A stretch of 49,387 nt of DNA. Origin: Flavobacteriales bacterium. Its GTDB lineage: Bacteria; Bacteroidota; Bacteroidia; Flavobacteriales_D; JAHECK01. The position numbers and the translations under genes were made by a program. Positions within the stretch are counted from its first letter, which is position 1. The number at the start of each line of letters is the position of its first letter. The stretch lies in contig JAHECK010000008.1 of NCBI GenBank assembly GCA_024641785.1, forward strand, positions 1 through 49,387, read 5' to 3'. A model generated the notes under the pieces. That model made no database searches. It had not been told where the DNA came from and saw only the letters and a list, made by a program, of their open reading frames with translations. This document shows, in pieces, positions 31,840-42,000 of the stretch.

Positions 31840-32407
31840 TGTATGCTTTATGCAAATATTTTCTTAAATTTTGTTTGGCTTTCGCCAGATTCGATTTTGA
31901 AGTTCCAACACTTATATTTAGCATTTCTGCTATCTCTTTATGTGAATATTCCTCTATAACATATAAACTAAATACGGCTTTATAAGCCGGAGTTAATTTT
32001 TGAATCGCATCCATTACCAGTTTTGGATCTAATTCACCTTCTACTTCGAAAGGGTCCATCTCCTTATCTGAAAAAGCATCCATTTTATCATCTTCACCTA
32101 AAAGAATATGATCTTTCTTTTTTCTACGAATATTATCAATGGCATTATTCACGAATATTCTTCTCATCCAACCTTCAAAAGAACCTTTGAACTCATATCG
32201 CTTCAAATTTTTGAAGACTTTAATAAAACCTTCCTGAACCATATCGTTTGCTTCTTCCCTATCCTTGGAATATCTTAAACAAACAACCGTCATGTTCTTA
32301 TAAAACATTTCGTATAACCGGTATTGAGCTTTTTGCTCATTTCGCAAACAGCCTTCAATTATCGGTTTTAGTTCTTCTTTTCTTATATTTTCGCTATATG
32401 AATTCAC
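31823..32407 (-). CDS. ECF-type RNA polymerase sigma-70 family factor (GTG start)
   Basis: YSKDREEANDMVQEGFIKVFKNLKRYEFKGSFEGWMRRIFVNNAIDNIRR (region 2); LTPAYKAVFSLYVIEEYSHKEIAEMLNISVGTSKSNLAKAKQNLR (region 4). Confidence 0.93.
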   Translation of the reverse strand: MNSYSENIRKEELKPIIEGCLRNEQKAQYRLYEMFYKNMTVVCLRYSKDREEANDMVQEGFIKVFKNLKRYEFKGSFEGWMRRIFVNNAIDNIRRKKKDHILLGEDDKMDAFSDKEMDPFEVEGELDPKLVMDAIQKLTPAYKAVFSLYVIEEYSHKEIAEMLNISVGTSKSNLAKAKQNLRKYLHKAYNETYG

Positions 32408-32612
32408 TTTGATAACGATACCTTTCTTTATAGGTTGCCAAGAGATTTAATTAGTTTGGCTAAATATACAATCCTAATTGAAAAAAAGGAGTGAAAGCCC
32501 TTTTAATTAAGACTTGTTTCACAAAAAATTACGCTTTCGTTATTCTATAAATTTTGACTTACAAAAAAGTGTCTTTGGTGATTAAAATCATGCCCATCGT
32601 ATTTTTTCTTTT

Positions 32613-32620
32613 TACCTTTG
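32613..32620 (+). promoter_or_regulatory. Candidate Bacteroidota sigma-A -7 box (TAnnTTTG) upstream of mdh
   Basis: TACCTTTG 31 nt before the mdh ATG; no convincing -33 TTG at standard spacing. Confidence 0.4.
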
Positions 32621-32629
32621 TGCAGCTAA

Positions 32630-33586
<957 letters not shown>

Positions 33587-33642
33587 AAAAGTCGGGTGTG
33601 GGATGCTTGGTACTTGATGTAAAAAGTACAAAGTAAAAGAAA

Positions 33643-33682
33643 CTAAAAAGCCGTCCTGATCGTTTTCAGGACGGCTTTTTAG
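33643..33682. terminator. Bidirectional terminator between mdh and the SPOR protein
   Basis: CTAAAAAGCCGTCCTGA / TCAGGACGGCTTTTTAG, 17-bp perfect arms, 6-nt loop. Confidence 0.88.
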
Positions 33683-33702
33683 TATTACTATTATTTAAAC
33701 AA

Positions 33703-35736
33703 TTACTTATCTAGAATTTCTTTTGCTTCTTCTACTGTGATGATCTTATCATTAAATGATCCAACCACAAATCCATCTAAACCATCTTTTAATAATTCTT
33801 TTTTCCTTTTCTCGGCTTCATCATAGGTCTTGTAATTTCCAACAAGGTATTTTGTTAAACCTTCCTGGCGTACCGTTTTAACATCCCCTATGGTGATTAA
33901 TTTATCCATAACATCAGCAGGGATATGGTCTTTATATGCTCCTACTTGGATTTTAAAGCTCACTTTCTCTTTATCCATACTATCCTGAGGAACATCTCCT
34001 ACTTTCTCAACTTTATGACCCGCTGTTTCCAAGCTAATTCTTTGTCCATTTCGATATGCAACAATGAATGATCCTTCAAATCCCTCCAATAAAACATCGA
34101 TCTTACGATTTGCTGCATCTTGAATATTACGGTAAGAACCTGTTAAATATCGAGTTAATCCATCATCTCCTTGCAATTCAATAAGATCATTTACCCCTTC
34201 GAAAACATTTTTAGAAATCGGATTTTTAAAGGCCCCTATTTGGACACGATAGATCACGTCTTTAGAGATCAGAGATTCGTTTCCACTAAATCCGCCTTCT
34301 AAACGGTAGGCATCTTCTATGGTTTGTGCTTCCGGACCTATGATCGTTTGCTTATCATCAACAATTGAGATAACTACTCCATCGATACCATCTACTTCAA
34401 GCAATATTTTTTGCTCGATTGCATCTTCCAACTCATCATATTTTCCAACCAAATAAAGTGTTTGATTTGAATCATTTCGGATCTCAACATTTGGAATACT
34501 AAGTATCTTTCCAATTTGCTCAATGCTTTGGTCTTCGGTTGAAGTCGCTACCTGAACGCTAAAATACTTTTCATGAGGACGTGGTGTATGCACCGTTCTT
34601 CTTCCACTTTCATTACTTGTATATACTGTTTTTATCACATTGAATTCTCCAATCGTATCAATATAAGTAAGATATAAATTATAAAAATCGTCGTCGGTAT
34701 ATGCCACTCCGCTTGTGTCAACAAAGCTTCCTGTTGGAGTATTCAATTCTAAGTCTTTATAATCAGGTACAAAATCACCATCTCCATCTAATGGGCATCC
34801 TTTTTCATCTACTACGACTCCTTCGGGTGTAAATGGACAATCATCACTTAGATCAGGGACACCATCTTGATCTTCATCTTCCAACAGGCTAAGTGATTCT
34901 TCAAGTTTCTTTTTTCTGTTCTCATTAAAGGCAGGAATATCATAACTCAAAGTAAGCGATGTATATAAATAACGATCATTAGCTCCTGAAGAAATATTAT
35001 CAATATTATCGGTGAAAGTAAAATTCATTATAGAGCTTAACTGAAGGGAGAAGCCATAGTCAAGGGTGATATCTGCACCAATTCCTACCGGTATTGCCAG
35101 TGAACTTAATTCGTAATTCCCAAGATCGTCGGTATTAAGAGAGCGAAGATCGGTTTCATAATAATTATCACGGATCAATAAAATAGCCTGATCTGCATTT
35201 GAACTGTTTTCAGGTAGATCTCTAATACTTCCATCCGACCAGTAATTATAAACCCTTCCTTTAGCGTCCATCAAATCTGTTTTCGAATTGAATTCAACAT
35301 TTGAGATACCCAGAATAAATAAGGGATGAACCTTTGGTGAATTTTTAAATAGATTATCGAAATTATAGCTAAATAAGAGTCCGCCTGAGAGGATCTCTGA
35401 TCTGAAGTTAGCATGACTGGTCAGAGTGTTTTCATTGAACGCGATCCAGCCACTATTAAAGAACAGGGATGCGTTTAAATAATCTGTAACATGAATACCT
35501 ATACCCAAATTCATCCCCATATTCCCCATCACTGCATTCGTTCCGGGATAACGATACATATCTCCATAATAGGTCATAGGCCCCCCGCCAAAACTTACGA
35601 AAGGACGAATATTTAATTCCTTTGTTTGTTCGGTCAACAGGATCTCATCTTCAACAATATCCAGACTATCCTGCTGAGCAAGAATAAGCTGAGTAAATGA
35701 AAAGAAAATGAATATGCTAAGTATCAGTCGTCTCAT
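33703..35736 (-). CDS. Outer-membrane-like beta-barrel + thrombospondin type-3-like linker + three SPOR-like repeats
   Basis: Signal peptide; RPFVSFGGGPMTYYGDMYRYPG; DQDGVPDLSDDCPFTPEGVVVDEKGCPLDGDGDFVPDYKD; YFSVQVATS / IYRVQIGAFKN / SFKIQVGAYKD repeats. Confidence 0.8.
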   Translation of the reverse strand: MRRLILSIFIFFSFTQLILAQQDSLDIVEDEILLTEQTKELNIRPFVSFGGGPMTYYGDMYRYPGTNAVMGNMGMNLGIGIHVTDYLNASLFFNSGWIAFNENTLTSHANFRSEILSGGLLFSYNFDNLFKNSPKVHPLFILGISNVEFNSKTDLMDAKGRVYNYWSDGSIRDLPENSSNADQAILLIRDNYYETDLRSLNTDDLGNYELSSLAIPVGIGADITLDYGFSLQLSSIMNFTFTDNIDNISSGANDRYLYTSLTLSYDIPAFNENRKKKLEESLSLLEDEDQDGVPDLSDDCPFTPEGVVVDEKGCPLDGDGDFVPDYKDLELNTPTGSFVDTSGVAYTDDDFYNLYLTYIDTIGEFNVIKTVYTSNESGRRTVHTPRPHEKYFSVQVATSTEDQSIEQIGKILSIPNVEIRNDSNQTLYLVGKYDELEDAIEQKILLEVDGIDGVVISIVDDKQTIIGPEAQTIEDAYRLEGGFSGNESLISKDVIYRVQIGAFKNPISKNVFEGVNDLIELQGDDGLTRYLTGSYRNIQDAANRKIDVLLEGFEGSFIVAYRNGQRISLETAGHKVEKVGDVPQDSMDKEKVSFKIQVGAYKDHIPADVMDKLITIGDVKTVRQEGLTKYLVGNYKTYDEAEKRKKELLKDGLDGFVVGSFNDKIITVEEAKEILDK

Positions 35737-35782
35737 GAATCGATAAACTATCGGTGAGTTAGTTGGTTTTACAATGGTATAC

Positions 35783-37093
35783 TCATTTTACCCATTTTTG
35801 TTTGCTAATTAATAAAGCTTCCTGAACTGTAATTCTCTCCCCTGAATTATAGGCAGTTACAAAAGGTCCTTTAAATTTATAGCCCGCTCTGATCTCTTCT
35901 CTTTTATTTCTTGCTTCTACATATTTATCGTAATTCCCGGTAGTATATTTATACCAACCCGCATGATTTTCGAGATAGATCTCTCCTCTAAAAAGAAATT
36001 TATTTTTAAAATAAGTGACTTTCACATTGTTTTTTGAAGCAGCGATTTGAACCCGATAGAAAATTCCTCCTTGTGGTCCTCTGTAATCTGTAGCAGGTTC
36101 TGCATCTATTTTCTTAGTATCTGCACTTAGATTAACCGCTACTTCTTCTTTTGGTTCTTCAACAACTACAGCAATTGGAACTTCAATAACTTCTTCTTTT
36201 ACGATAATCTCTTCTTCTCCCTCATCTTCGTTTACTTCTTCAACAAGTAAAACTTCAAGGTCTTCTTTGATCATTAAGTCTTCTTCAGGAAGATCAATAA
36301 ATCGTGCGTCGTCTTTGTAAATAAAGTTGAAGGTTCCTTTTAACCTTGCATTTGCGCTTTTTGGAGAGCTTGCTTTTAATAGATAACTCACTTCCAACTC
36401 GTTTGAAGAAGGAACATTGAACCAAATAAATTTTATTTTATTGTCAATGACTGAAAAAACACTTTCTCCATTCTTTAATAATTCTGCTGTATATCCTACC
36501 GGAAGTTCATCTTGTATTTTTGCAAATCCTTCTAATCCATCCTTTTCAATTCGAATATTTACTTCAAAGTCATTATTATTTAACGCTTTCACACTTCGAT
36601 GTCCTTTTATCATTTCAGGAACAAATGCTGCTTCGGTCTCTTGAACCGCTTGAGCAATACCTCCTTCATCACCAATCGTAATTGGATGATCTTTCATTCC
36701 AACAGAATATCGTTCATTATCTTTTATATAAACAAATTGCCCTTTTATGGTACCTGTACCTTGATAATTTGCACCAACTTCAAATTTATATTTCAAATTG
36801 ATCTCTGAATCATTTGGAATGGTCATCCAAATATTCTTGACGACTCCATCACTAAATGTAAAAGAGGAATTTTTAGCTTCTATCGATTTAACGTTAATCC
36901 CATCAGGAACTTCCATTTGGAACTTTGCAAAACCTTCAATATTTCCCTTTTGAATTGTTAGCTCAATATCATAAGTACCCCCTGCAATAAGGAAGTCAGG
37001 AATATTATGGTTGATATCTACATCCTCAAAATTCAATACATTTAACAACATAATTGTGGATGTACTGATGAGAAAGAATAGGTATTTAATCAT
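35783..37093 (-). CDS. Exported protein with duplicated beta-rich domain, acidic linker and C-terminal SPOR-like module
   Basis: Internal repeat LTIQKGNIEGFAKFQMEVPDGI...KNIWMTIPNDSEINLKYKFEV vs VNIRIEKDGLEGFAKIQDELPVGY...KFIWFNVPSSNELEVSYLLKA; C-terminal IFYRVQIAASKN...RITVQEAL. Confidence 0.75.
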   Translation of the reverse strand: MIKYLFFLISTSTIMLLNVLNFEDVDINHNIPDFLIAGGTYDIELTIQKGNIEGFAKFQMEVPDGINVKSIEAKNSSFTFSDGVVKNIWMTIPNDSEINLKYKFEVGANYQGTGTIKGQFVYIKDNERYSVGMKDHPITIGDEGGIAQAVQETEAAFVPEMIKGHRSVKALNNNDFEVNIRIEKDGLEGFAKIQDELPVGYTAELLKNGESVFSVIDNKIKFIWFNVPSSNELEVSYLLKASSPKSANARLKGTFNFIYKDDARFIDLPEEDLMIKEDLEVLLVEEVNEDEGEEEIIVKEEVIEVPIAVVVEEPKEEVAVNLSADTKKIDAEPATDYRGPQGGIFYRVQIAASKNNVKVTYFKNKFLFRGEIYLENHAGWYKYTTGNYDKYVEARNKREEIRAGYKFKGPFVTAYNSGERITVQEALLISKQKWVK

Positions 37094-37229
37094 ACTAGGT
37101 TAGATTTTGTCAATCACAAACATGACTTTAACAAATCTATCCGATTAAATAGAGAAATTCTTCGACCAACAACCTTACTTATAAACAGAAATTTGTTTAA
37201 AGTTGTTAATTATCCTTGCAAGCTAATAA

Positions 37230-37261
37230 GAATGCATAATTGCTTGAATGCGTAAATGCTT
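37230..37261. repeat. Two-copy tandem repeat, 16-bp unit
   Basis: GAATGCATAATTGCTT GAATGCGTAAATGCTT (14/16 identical). Confidence 0.6.
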
Positions 37262-37390
37262 AAATAAAAAAAGGGTTGTATTACAAAGGTTCGCAAAATT
37301 AAAAAGAGATTCGTTGAGGCTTGGGTCCAACCTGTTTTAGCTTCATCTTTTACATTTCAACTCTTGCTTTAAAAGCAATTTTACTTTCCA

Positions 37391-37453
37391 TGTCACCTTG
37401 AGTCTGTAGAAGGGCGTTAAACTACCCTTCTACAAGGTTTGGGTTCAGGATGA
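37391..37453. repeat. Degenerate REP-like intergenic palindrome
   Basis: TGTCACCTTGAGTCTGTAGAAGGG-CGTTAAACTA-CCCTTCTACAAGG..TTCAGGATGA; perfect 9-bp arms 37406-37414 / 37425-37433. Confidence 0.6.
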
Positions 37454-37484
37454 TATACACGATCGTCTTATATAAAAATACCCT

Positions 37485-38195
37485 TTAGAAATTCGGTTTA
37501 AGTGTATAGGTTTTATAGAAATCATTAATGATCTCTATTACTTCTTCCGGAGTATCCACGATTTTGAATAAAGTGAAATCTATTTCCGAAATAGTATGAA
37601 ACTTATCGCTTAATGTATTTTTGATCCAGTCCATCAATCCTGTCCAGAATTCAGTTCCTACTAATACAATTGGGAATTTCCCGATTTTATTCGTTTGGAT
37701 CAAGGTGATCGCTTCAAATAATTCATCCAAAGTTCCAAATCCACCCGGTAGTACTACAAAGGCTTGTGCATATTTTACAAACATTACTTTTCTGACAAAA
37801 AAGTAATCGAAATCGATATTTTTATCCGCATCGATATAAGGATTTGAAGATTGTTCATGGGGAAGGTCAATATTCAATCCTACAGAAGCTCCTTCCCCTC
37901 TTTCAGCACCTTTATTCCCAGCTTCCATAATACCTGGACCACCACCTGTAATTACACCATAGCCATTTCGAGTTAAATTATACGCTATTTCTTCTGCAAG
38001 AATATAATATTCATTATCAGGCTTGGTTCTGGCCGAACCAAAAATGGAAACGCAGGGTCCAATCCTCGACATTTTTTCAAAACCTTCTACGAATTCAGAC
38101 ATTATCTTAAAAATCGCCCAACTATCATTTGCTTTAACCTCATTCCAGCTTTTATGTCTGAACTTACTGATCATTTTTTTTTCTCCTTCTGTCAT
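37485..38195 (-). CDS. LOG-family protein (TIGR00730-type, lysine decarboxylase-like fold)
   Basis: GPCVSIFGSARTKPDNEYY; GVITGGGPGIMEAGNKGA; VVLPGGFGTLDELFEAITLIQT. Confidence 0.9.
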   Translation of the reverse strand: MTEGEKKMISKFRHKSWNEVKANDSWAIFKIMSEFVEGFEKMSRIGPCVSIFGSARTKPDNEYYILAEEIAYNLTRNGYGVITGGGPGIMEAGNKGAERGEGASVGLNIDLPHEQSSNPYIDADKNIDFDYFFVRKVMFVKYAQAFVVLPGGFGTLDELFEAITLIQTNKIGKFPIVLVGTEFWTGLMDWIKNTLSDKFHTISEIDFTLFKIVDTPEEVIEIINDFYKTYTLKPNF

Positions 38196-38205
38196 AATAA
38201 ATCTC

Positions 38206-41031
38206 TTATAATTCTTTCTTTAAATACTTAGCAGTATAGCTTTTTTTGTTAGTGATTATTTTCTCCGGTGTCCCCGTAGTCAATATCTCACCTCCGCTAT
38301 TCCCACCTTCCAATCCAATGTCAATTACATGATCTGCTACCTTAATAATATCCAAATTATGCTCAATGACCACTACGGTATTTCCTTGATTTACCAAACG
38401 GTTTAATACGTCAATTAAGTGTTTGATATCTTCAAAATGCAAACCTGTTGTAGGTTCATCTAAAATATAAAATGTTTTTCCAGTACTTCTTTTTGCTAAT
38501 TCACTTGCTAACTTTACCCTTTGAGCTTCTCCACCGGATAAGGTCGTAGATTGTTGCCCCAGAGTTACATAGCCTAACCCAACATCCTCTAAAGTTTTAA
38601 GCCGCTGATAAATTTTCGGAATATCTTTAAAAAATTCAACCCCTTGTTCTATGGTCATATCCAAAACATCCGAAATTGATTTTCCTTTAAACCGTACTTC
38701 AAGTGTTTCGCGATTATATCTTTTTCCCTGACAGGTTTCGCAATGGACATATACATCCGGAAGAAAATTCATTTCTATAACTCTTAATCCGGCACCCTTA
38801 CAGGTTTCGCATCGACCTCCTTTAACATTAAATGAAAATCTTCCGGCTTTATATCCCCTGATTTTAGACTCCGGTGTAATAGAAAATAGATCTCTTATTT
38901 CAGTGAACATCCCCGTATATGTAGCTGGATTAGATCTGGGAGTTCTTCCAATTGGAGATTGATCTATTTCAATCACTTTATCGATATGTTCGATCCCTTC
39001 AATTTTTTTATAGGGAAGGACTCTTCTGTTTGCTTTATAGAAGTGATTATGAAGTATTGGAAATAAGGTTTGATTGATCAGAGATGATTTTCCCGATCCT
39101 GAAACTCCGGTGACACAAATAAATTTCGCTAATGGAAATTCGACGAGTTGCCCTTTTAAATTATGACCTGTCGCTCCATGCAAACGAATTGACAAGCCAT
39201 TTCCTTCTCTTCTTTTTTTTGGGACTTCAATTCTTTTAACATTATGTATGTATTGTGCGGTAAGAGATGTCCCATCCAGTAATTCATCAGGTGGCCCTGC
39301 CGTGATTATTTCACCACCATGAATTCCTGCTCCGGGACCAAGATCAACTACAAAATCTGCAGCTTCGATCATATCTTTATCATGCTCTACCACAATAACT
39401 GAATTACCGGCATCCCTGATCTTTTTTAAACTGTCGATCAACTTTTCATTATCCCTTTGGTGCAATCCTATTGAAGGCTCATCTAATATATATAGCACTC
39501 CAACTAATTGAGAAGCGATCTGCGTTGCCAGTCGTATTCTTTGTGCTTCTCCACCGCTTAATGTGCGCGACGAACGTGATATTTGAAGGTAACTTAATCC
39601 AACCTCATCTAAAAACTGCAATCGATCATTGATCTCTTTGATTACTTCCTTACCGATAGTTAATTGTCGATCATTTAGTTTTGATGAAAGCAATTGAAAA
39701 AATTTAGCCAGATCTTCGATCGCCATTGAAGATAGCTCATGAATATTTTTATCTCCAATACGGAAAAACGAAGCTTGTTTTTTAAGTCTTGTCCCTTCAC
39801 ATTCAGGGCAGGTCACTTTATTTGAAAAGCCATCTAACCATTTTTGAGTCGAAGGACTTGGATTATCGAGGTATTGTTTCATCAAATACTCCACAACCCC
39901 CTCGAAAGGCATTGATAATTCTTTTACTCCAATATCACTATTTATAGAAATATATTCTTCGCTGCCATTGATCAGTATATGAATTAGATCTTCCGGTAAA
40001 TTTGAAATAGGTTCTTCTAAGCTGAATCCTTCTTTTTTAAGTAAAACTTCAATTTGCCTAAAGATTCGAGTGTTCTTATATTTTCCTAAAGGAACGATCC
40101 CTCCTTTTTTAATCGATTCCGATTTTTTTGGGATAATTCTGTCAATATCCAATTCACTAACTTCTCCTAATCCGTTGCAATTTGAACAAGAACCATAGGG
40201 TGAATTAAAAGAAAATAAATTAGGTTCCGGATCATCATAGGCAATTCCGGTTGTTGGGCACATTAGGTTTTTACTGTAATAATGAAGTTCCTCTGTATCC
40301 GCATCCAGGACCATAATAATACCTTTTCCTGTTTTTAGTCCGGTATCAATTGAATCTTTAAGCCTTTTTTCCGATTTGCTATTTACCTCGAGTCGGTCGA
40401 TCACAATCTCTATATCGTGTCTGCTATAGCGATCTAATTTATAGTTATCCAGTATTTCTACGATCTTTCCATCCACTCTTGCCCGAATAAATCCCTGGCG
40501 AAGAATTTGACGAAATAATTCCCGATAATGTCCTTTTCTTCCTTTAACAAGCGGAGATAAAATAATCGCTTTTTTTCCATCATATTCCGTTCTGATTCGA
40601 TCGAGGATCTGCTGACTGGTATATTTCACCATCTTTTCTCCTGTTTCATAAGAATAAGCAATGGCTACTCTACTGAAAAGGAGTCGCATAAAATCATAGA
40701 TCTCGGTGATCGTTCCCACAGTGGAACGAGGATTTCGAGAAATGGTTTTTTGATCGATGGAAACCACCGGACTTAATCCTTTTATCTGATCAACATCAGG
40801 TCGTTCTAATCCGCCTAAAAACTGACGTGCATAAGAAGAAAGTGTTTCCAAATACCTCCGCTGACCTTCTGCATAAATGGTATCAAAAGCTAATGATGAT
40901 TTTCCACTCCCACTCAAACCTGTAATGACAACAAGTTCATCGCGGGGGATATTTATATCAATATTCTTAAGATTATGCTCCCGCGCACCGGTGATCTCGA
41001 TTAATGAAGGTTCAAAAACGTCCTGCTTCAT
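38206..41031 (-). CDS. uvrA: Excinuclease ABC subunit A
   Basis: [61 protein letters not shown]; two ABC modules; C-terminal CETCKGAG...[10 protein letters not shown] zinc module. Confidence 0.97.
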   Translation of the reverse strand: MKQDVFEPSLIEITGAREHNLKNIDINIPRDELVVITGLSGSGKSSLAFDTIYAEGQRRYLETLSSYARQFLGGLERPDVDQIKGLSPVVSIDQKTISRNPRSTVGTITEIYDFMRLLFSRVAIAYSYETGEKMVKYTSQQILDRIRTEYDGKKAIILSPLVKGRKGHYRELFRQILRQGFIRARVDGKIVEILDNYKLDRYSRHDIEIVIDRLEVNSKSEKRLKDSIDTGLKTGKGIIMVLDADTEELHYYSKNLMCPTTGIAYDDPEPNLFSFNSPYGSCSNCNGLGEVSELDIDRIIPKKSESIKKGGIVPLGKYKNTRIFRQIEVLLKKEGFSLEEPISNLPEDLIHILINGSEEYISINSDIGVKELSMPFEGVVEYLMKQYLDNPSPSTQKWLDGFSNKVTCPECEGTRLKKQASFFRIGDKNIHELSSMAIEDLAKFFQLLSSKLNDRQLTIGKEVIKEINDRLQFLDEVGLSYLQISRSSRTLSGGEAQRIRLATQIASQLVGVLYILDEPSIGLHQRDNEKLIDSLKKIRDAGNSVIVVEHDKDMIEAADFVVDLGPGAGIHGGEIITAGPPDELLDGTSLTAQYIHNVKRIEVPKKRREGNGLSIRLHGATGHNLKGQLVEFPLAKFICVTGVSGSGKSSLINQTLFPILHNHFYKANRRVLPYKKIEGIEHIDKVIEIDQSPIGRTPRSNPATYTGMFTEIRDLFSITPESKIRGYKAGRFSFNVKGGRCETCKGAGLRVIEMNFLPDVYVHCETCQGKRYNRETLEVRFKGKSISDVLDMTIEQGVEFFKDIPKIYQRLKTLEDVGLGYVTLGQQSTTLSGGEAQRVKLASELAKRSTGKTFYILDEPTTGLHFEDIKHLIDVLNRLVNQGNTVVVIEHNLDIIKVADHVIDIGLEGGNSGGEILTTGTPEKIITNKKSYTAKYLKKEL

Positions 41032-41999
41032 TCCAATAATAAAAGTGAACTATCAACTTTGCTAAGGGAATAATACCCTTGCTTTGGAATCTTTATTTGA
41101 TAATTTTTTCCGGAAGTATTATGCAAATAATTTTGACGAAGCCATGGGTTCATCAATTTTAATATCTTGTAGTTTACACCTTGTTCAAATGCAAAATCTG
41201 CCATGTTCGTTATTTCGGTATTCATCTCGATAGTTCTAAACTCATCAGGAGGATAAAGATCTTGAGGTCTGAAGTAAAATCCATAATAAGCAGGGTTGGT
41301 CATGATCTGTTTTACCGCCATAATTCTGAAAACATATCTTCCTGTTTCTTCATTTAAGAGTAGATCATAATAATTATTGACTTGCTGACGGGTAATTTGA
41401 TTATTTAAACCGCCAATTCCCATATTATAGGATGCTGCCGCGAGTGTCCAGCTTCCGAATTTAGAATAAGCATCCAGCATGTATTTACAAAAAGCAGCTG
41501 TCGATTTTTCTAAATGATACCTTTCATCCACTTCATTATTCACTTCCAATCCGTATTCCTTTGCAGTTTCTTTTAAAAATTGCCAATATCCTGCTGCACC
41601 GGCCGGAGAAACGACATTACTCAAACCACTTTCAGTTAAAGCTAAATATTTGAAATCGTCAGGTACACCATATTCTTTTAGAATCGTTTCGATGCTAGGG
41701 AAAAATTTATTCGCTTTTTTAAAGAACAGAAGTGTTTGAGATTGCCAATACACATTAATCAGCATTTCTCTATCCAGTCTCTCAGCAATATCGACCATTG
41801 TTAAAGGCACTTCTTCATCAAGAAAAAAGAGAGAATCCGGCAACTCTAAAGCGAATACTTTATAATGCTGATTGACATAATTTTGATAGTGATTATCCTC
41901 TTTTTTCACTTCAGTAGAAAAAACAAAATATTTTAAGATGATGCTTCCGGATAGGATCACAAGTAAAAAAACAGCACTTCGAATTAAAATAGACTTCAT
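41028..41999 (-). CDS. Lytic transglycosylase (SLT domain, MltD-like)
   Basis: [71 protein letters not shown]. Confidence 0.88.
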   Translation of the reverse strand: MKSILIRSAVFLLVILSGSIILKYFVFSTEVKKEDNHYQNYVNQHYKVFALELPDSLFFLDEEVPLTMVDIAERLDREMLINVYWQSQTLLFFKKANKFFPSIETILKEYGVPDDFKYLALTESGLSNVVSPAGAAGYWQFLKETAKEYGLEVNNEVDERYHLEKSTAAFCKYMLDAYSKFGSWTLAAASYNMGIGGLNNQITRQQVNNYYDLLLNEETGRYVFRIMAVKQIMTNPAYYGFYFRPQDLYPPDEFRTIEMNTEITNMADFAFEQGVNYKILKLMNPWLRQNYLHNTSGKNYQIKIPKQGYYSLSKVDSSLLLLE

Positions 42000-42000
42000 A

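Noticed and set aside
33587-33640. Possible small RNA downstream of mdh (GTCGGGTGTGGGATGCTTGG...)
   Set aside because: Short spacer before a clear bidirectional terminator; no additional structure supporting an RNA gene.
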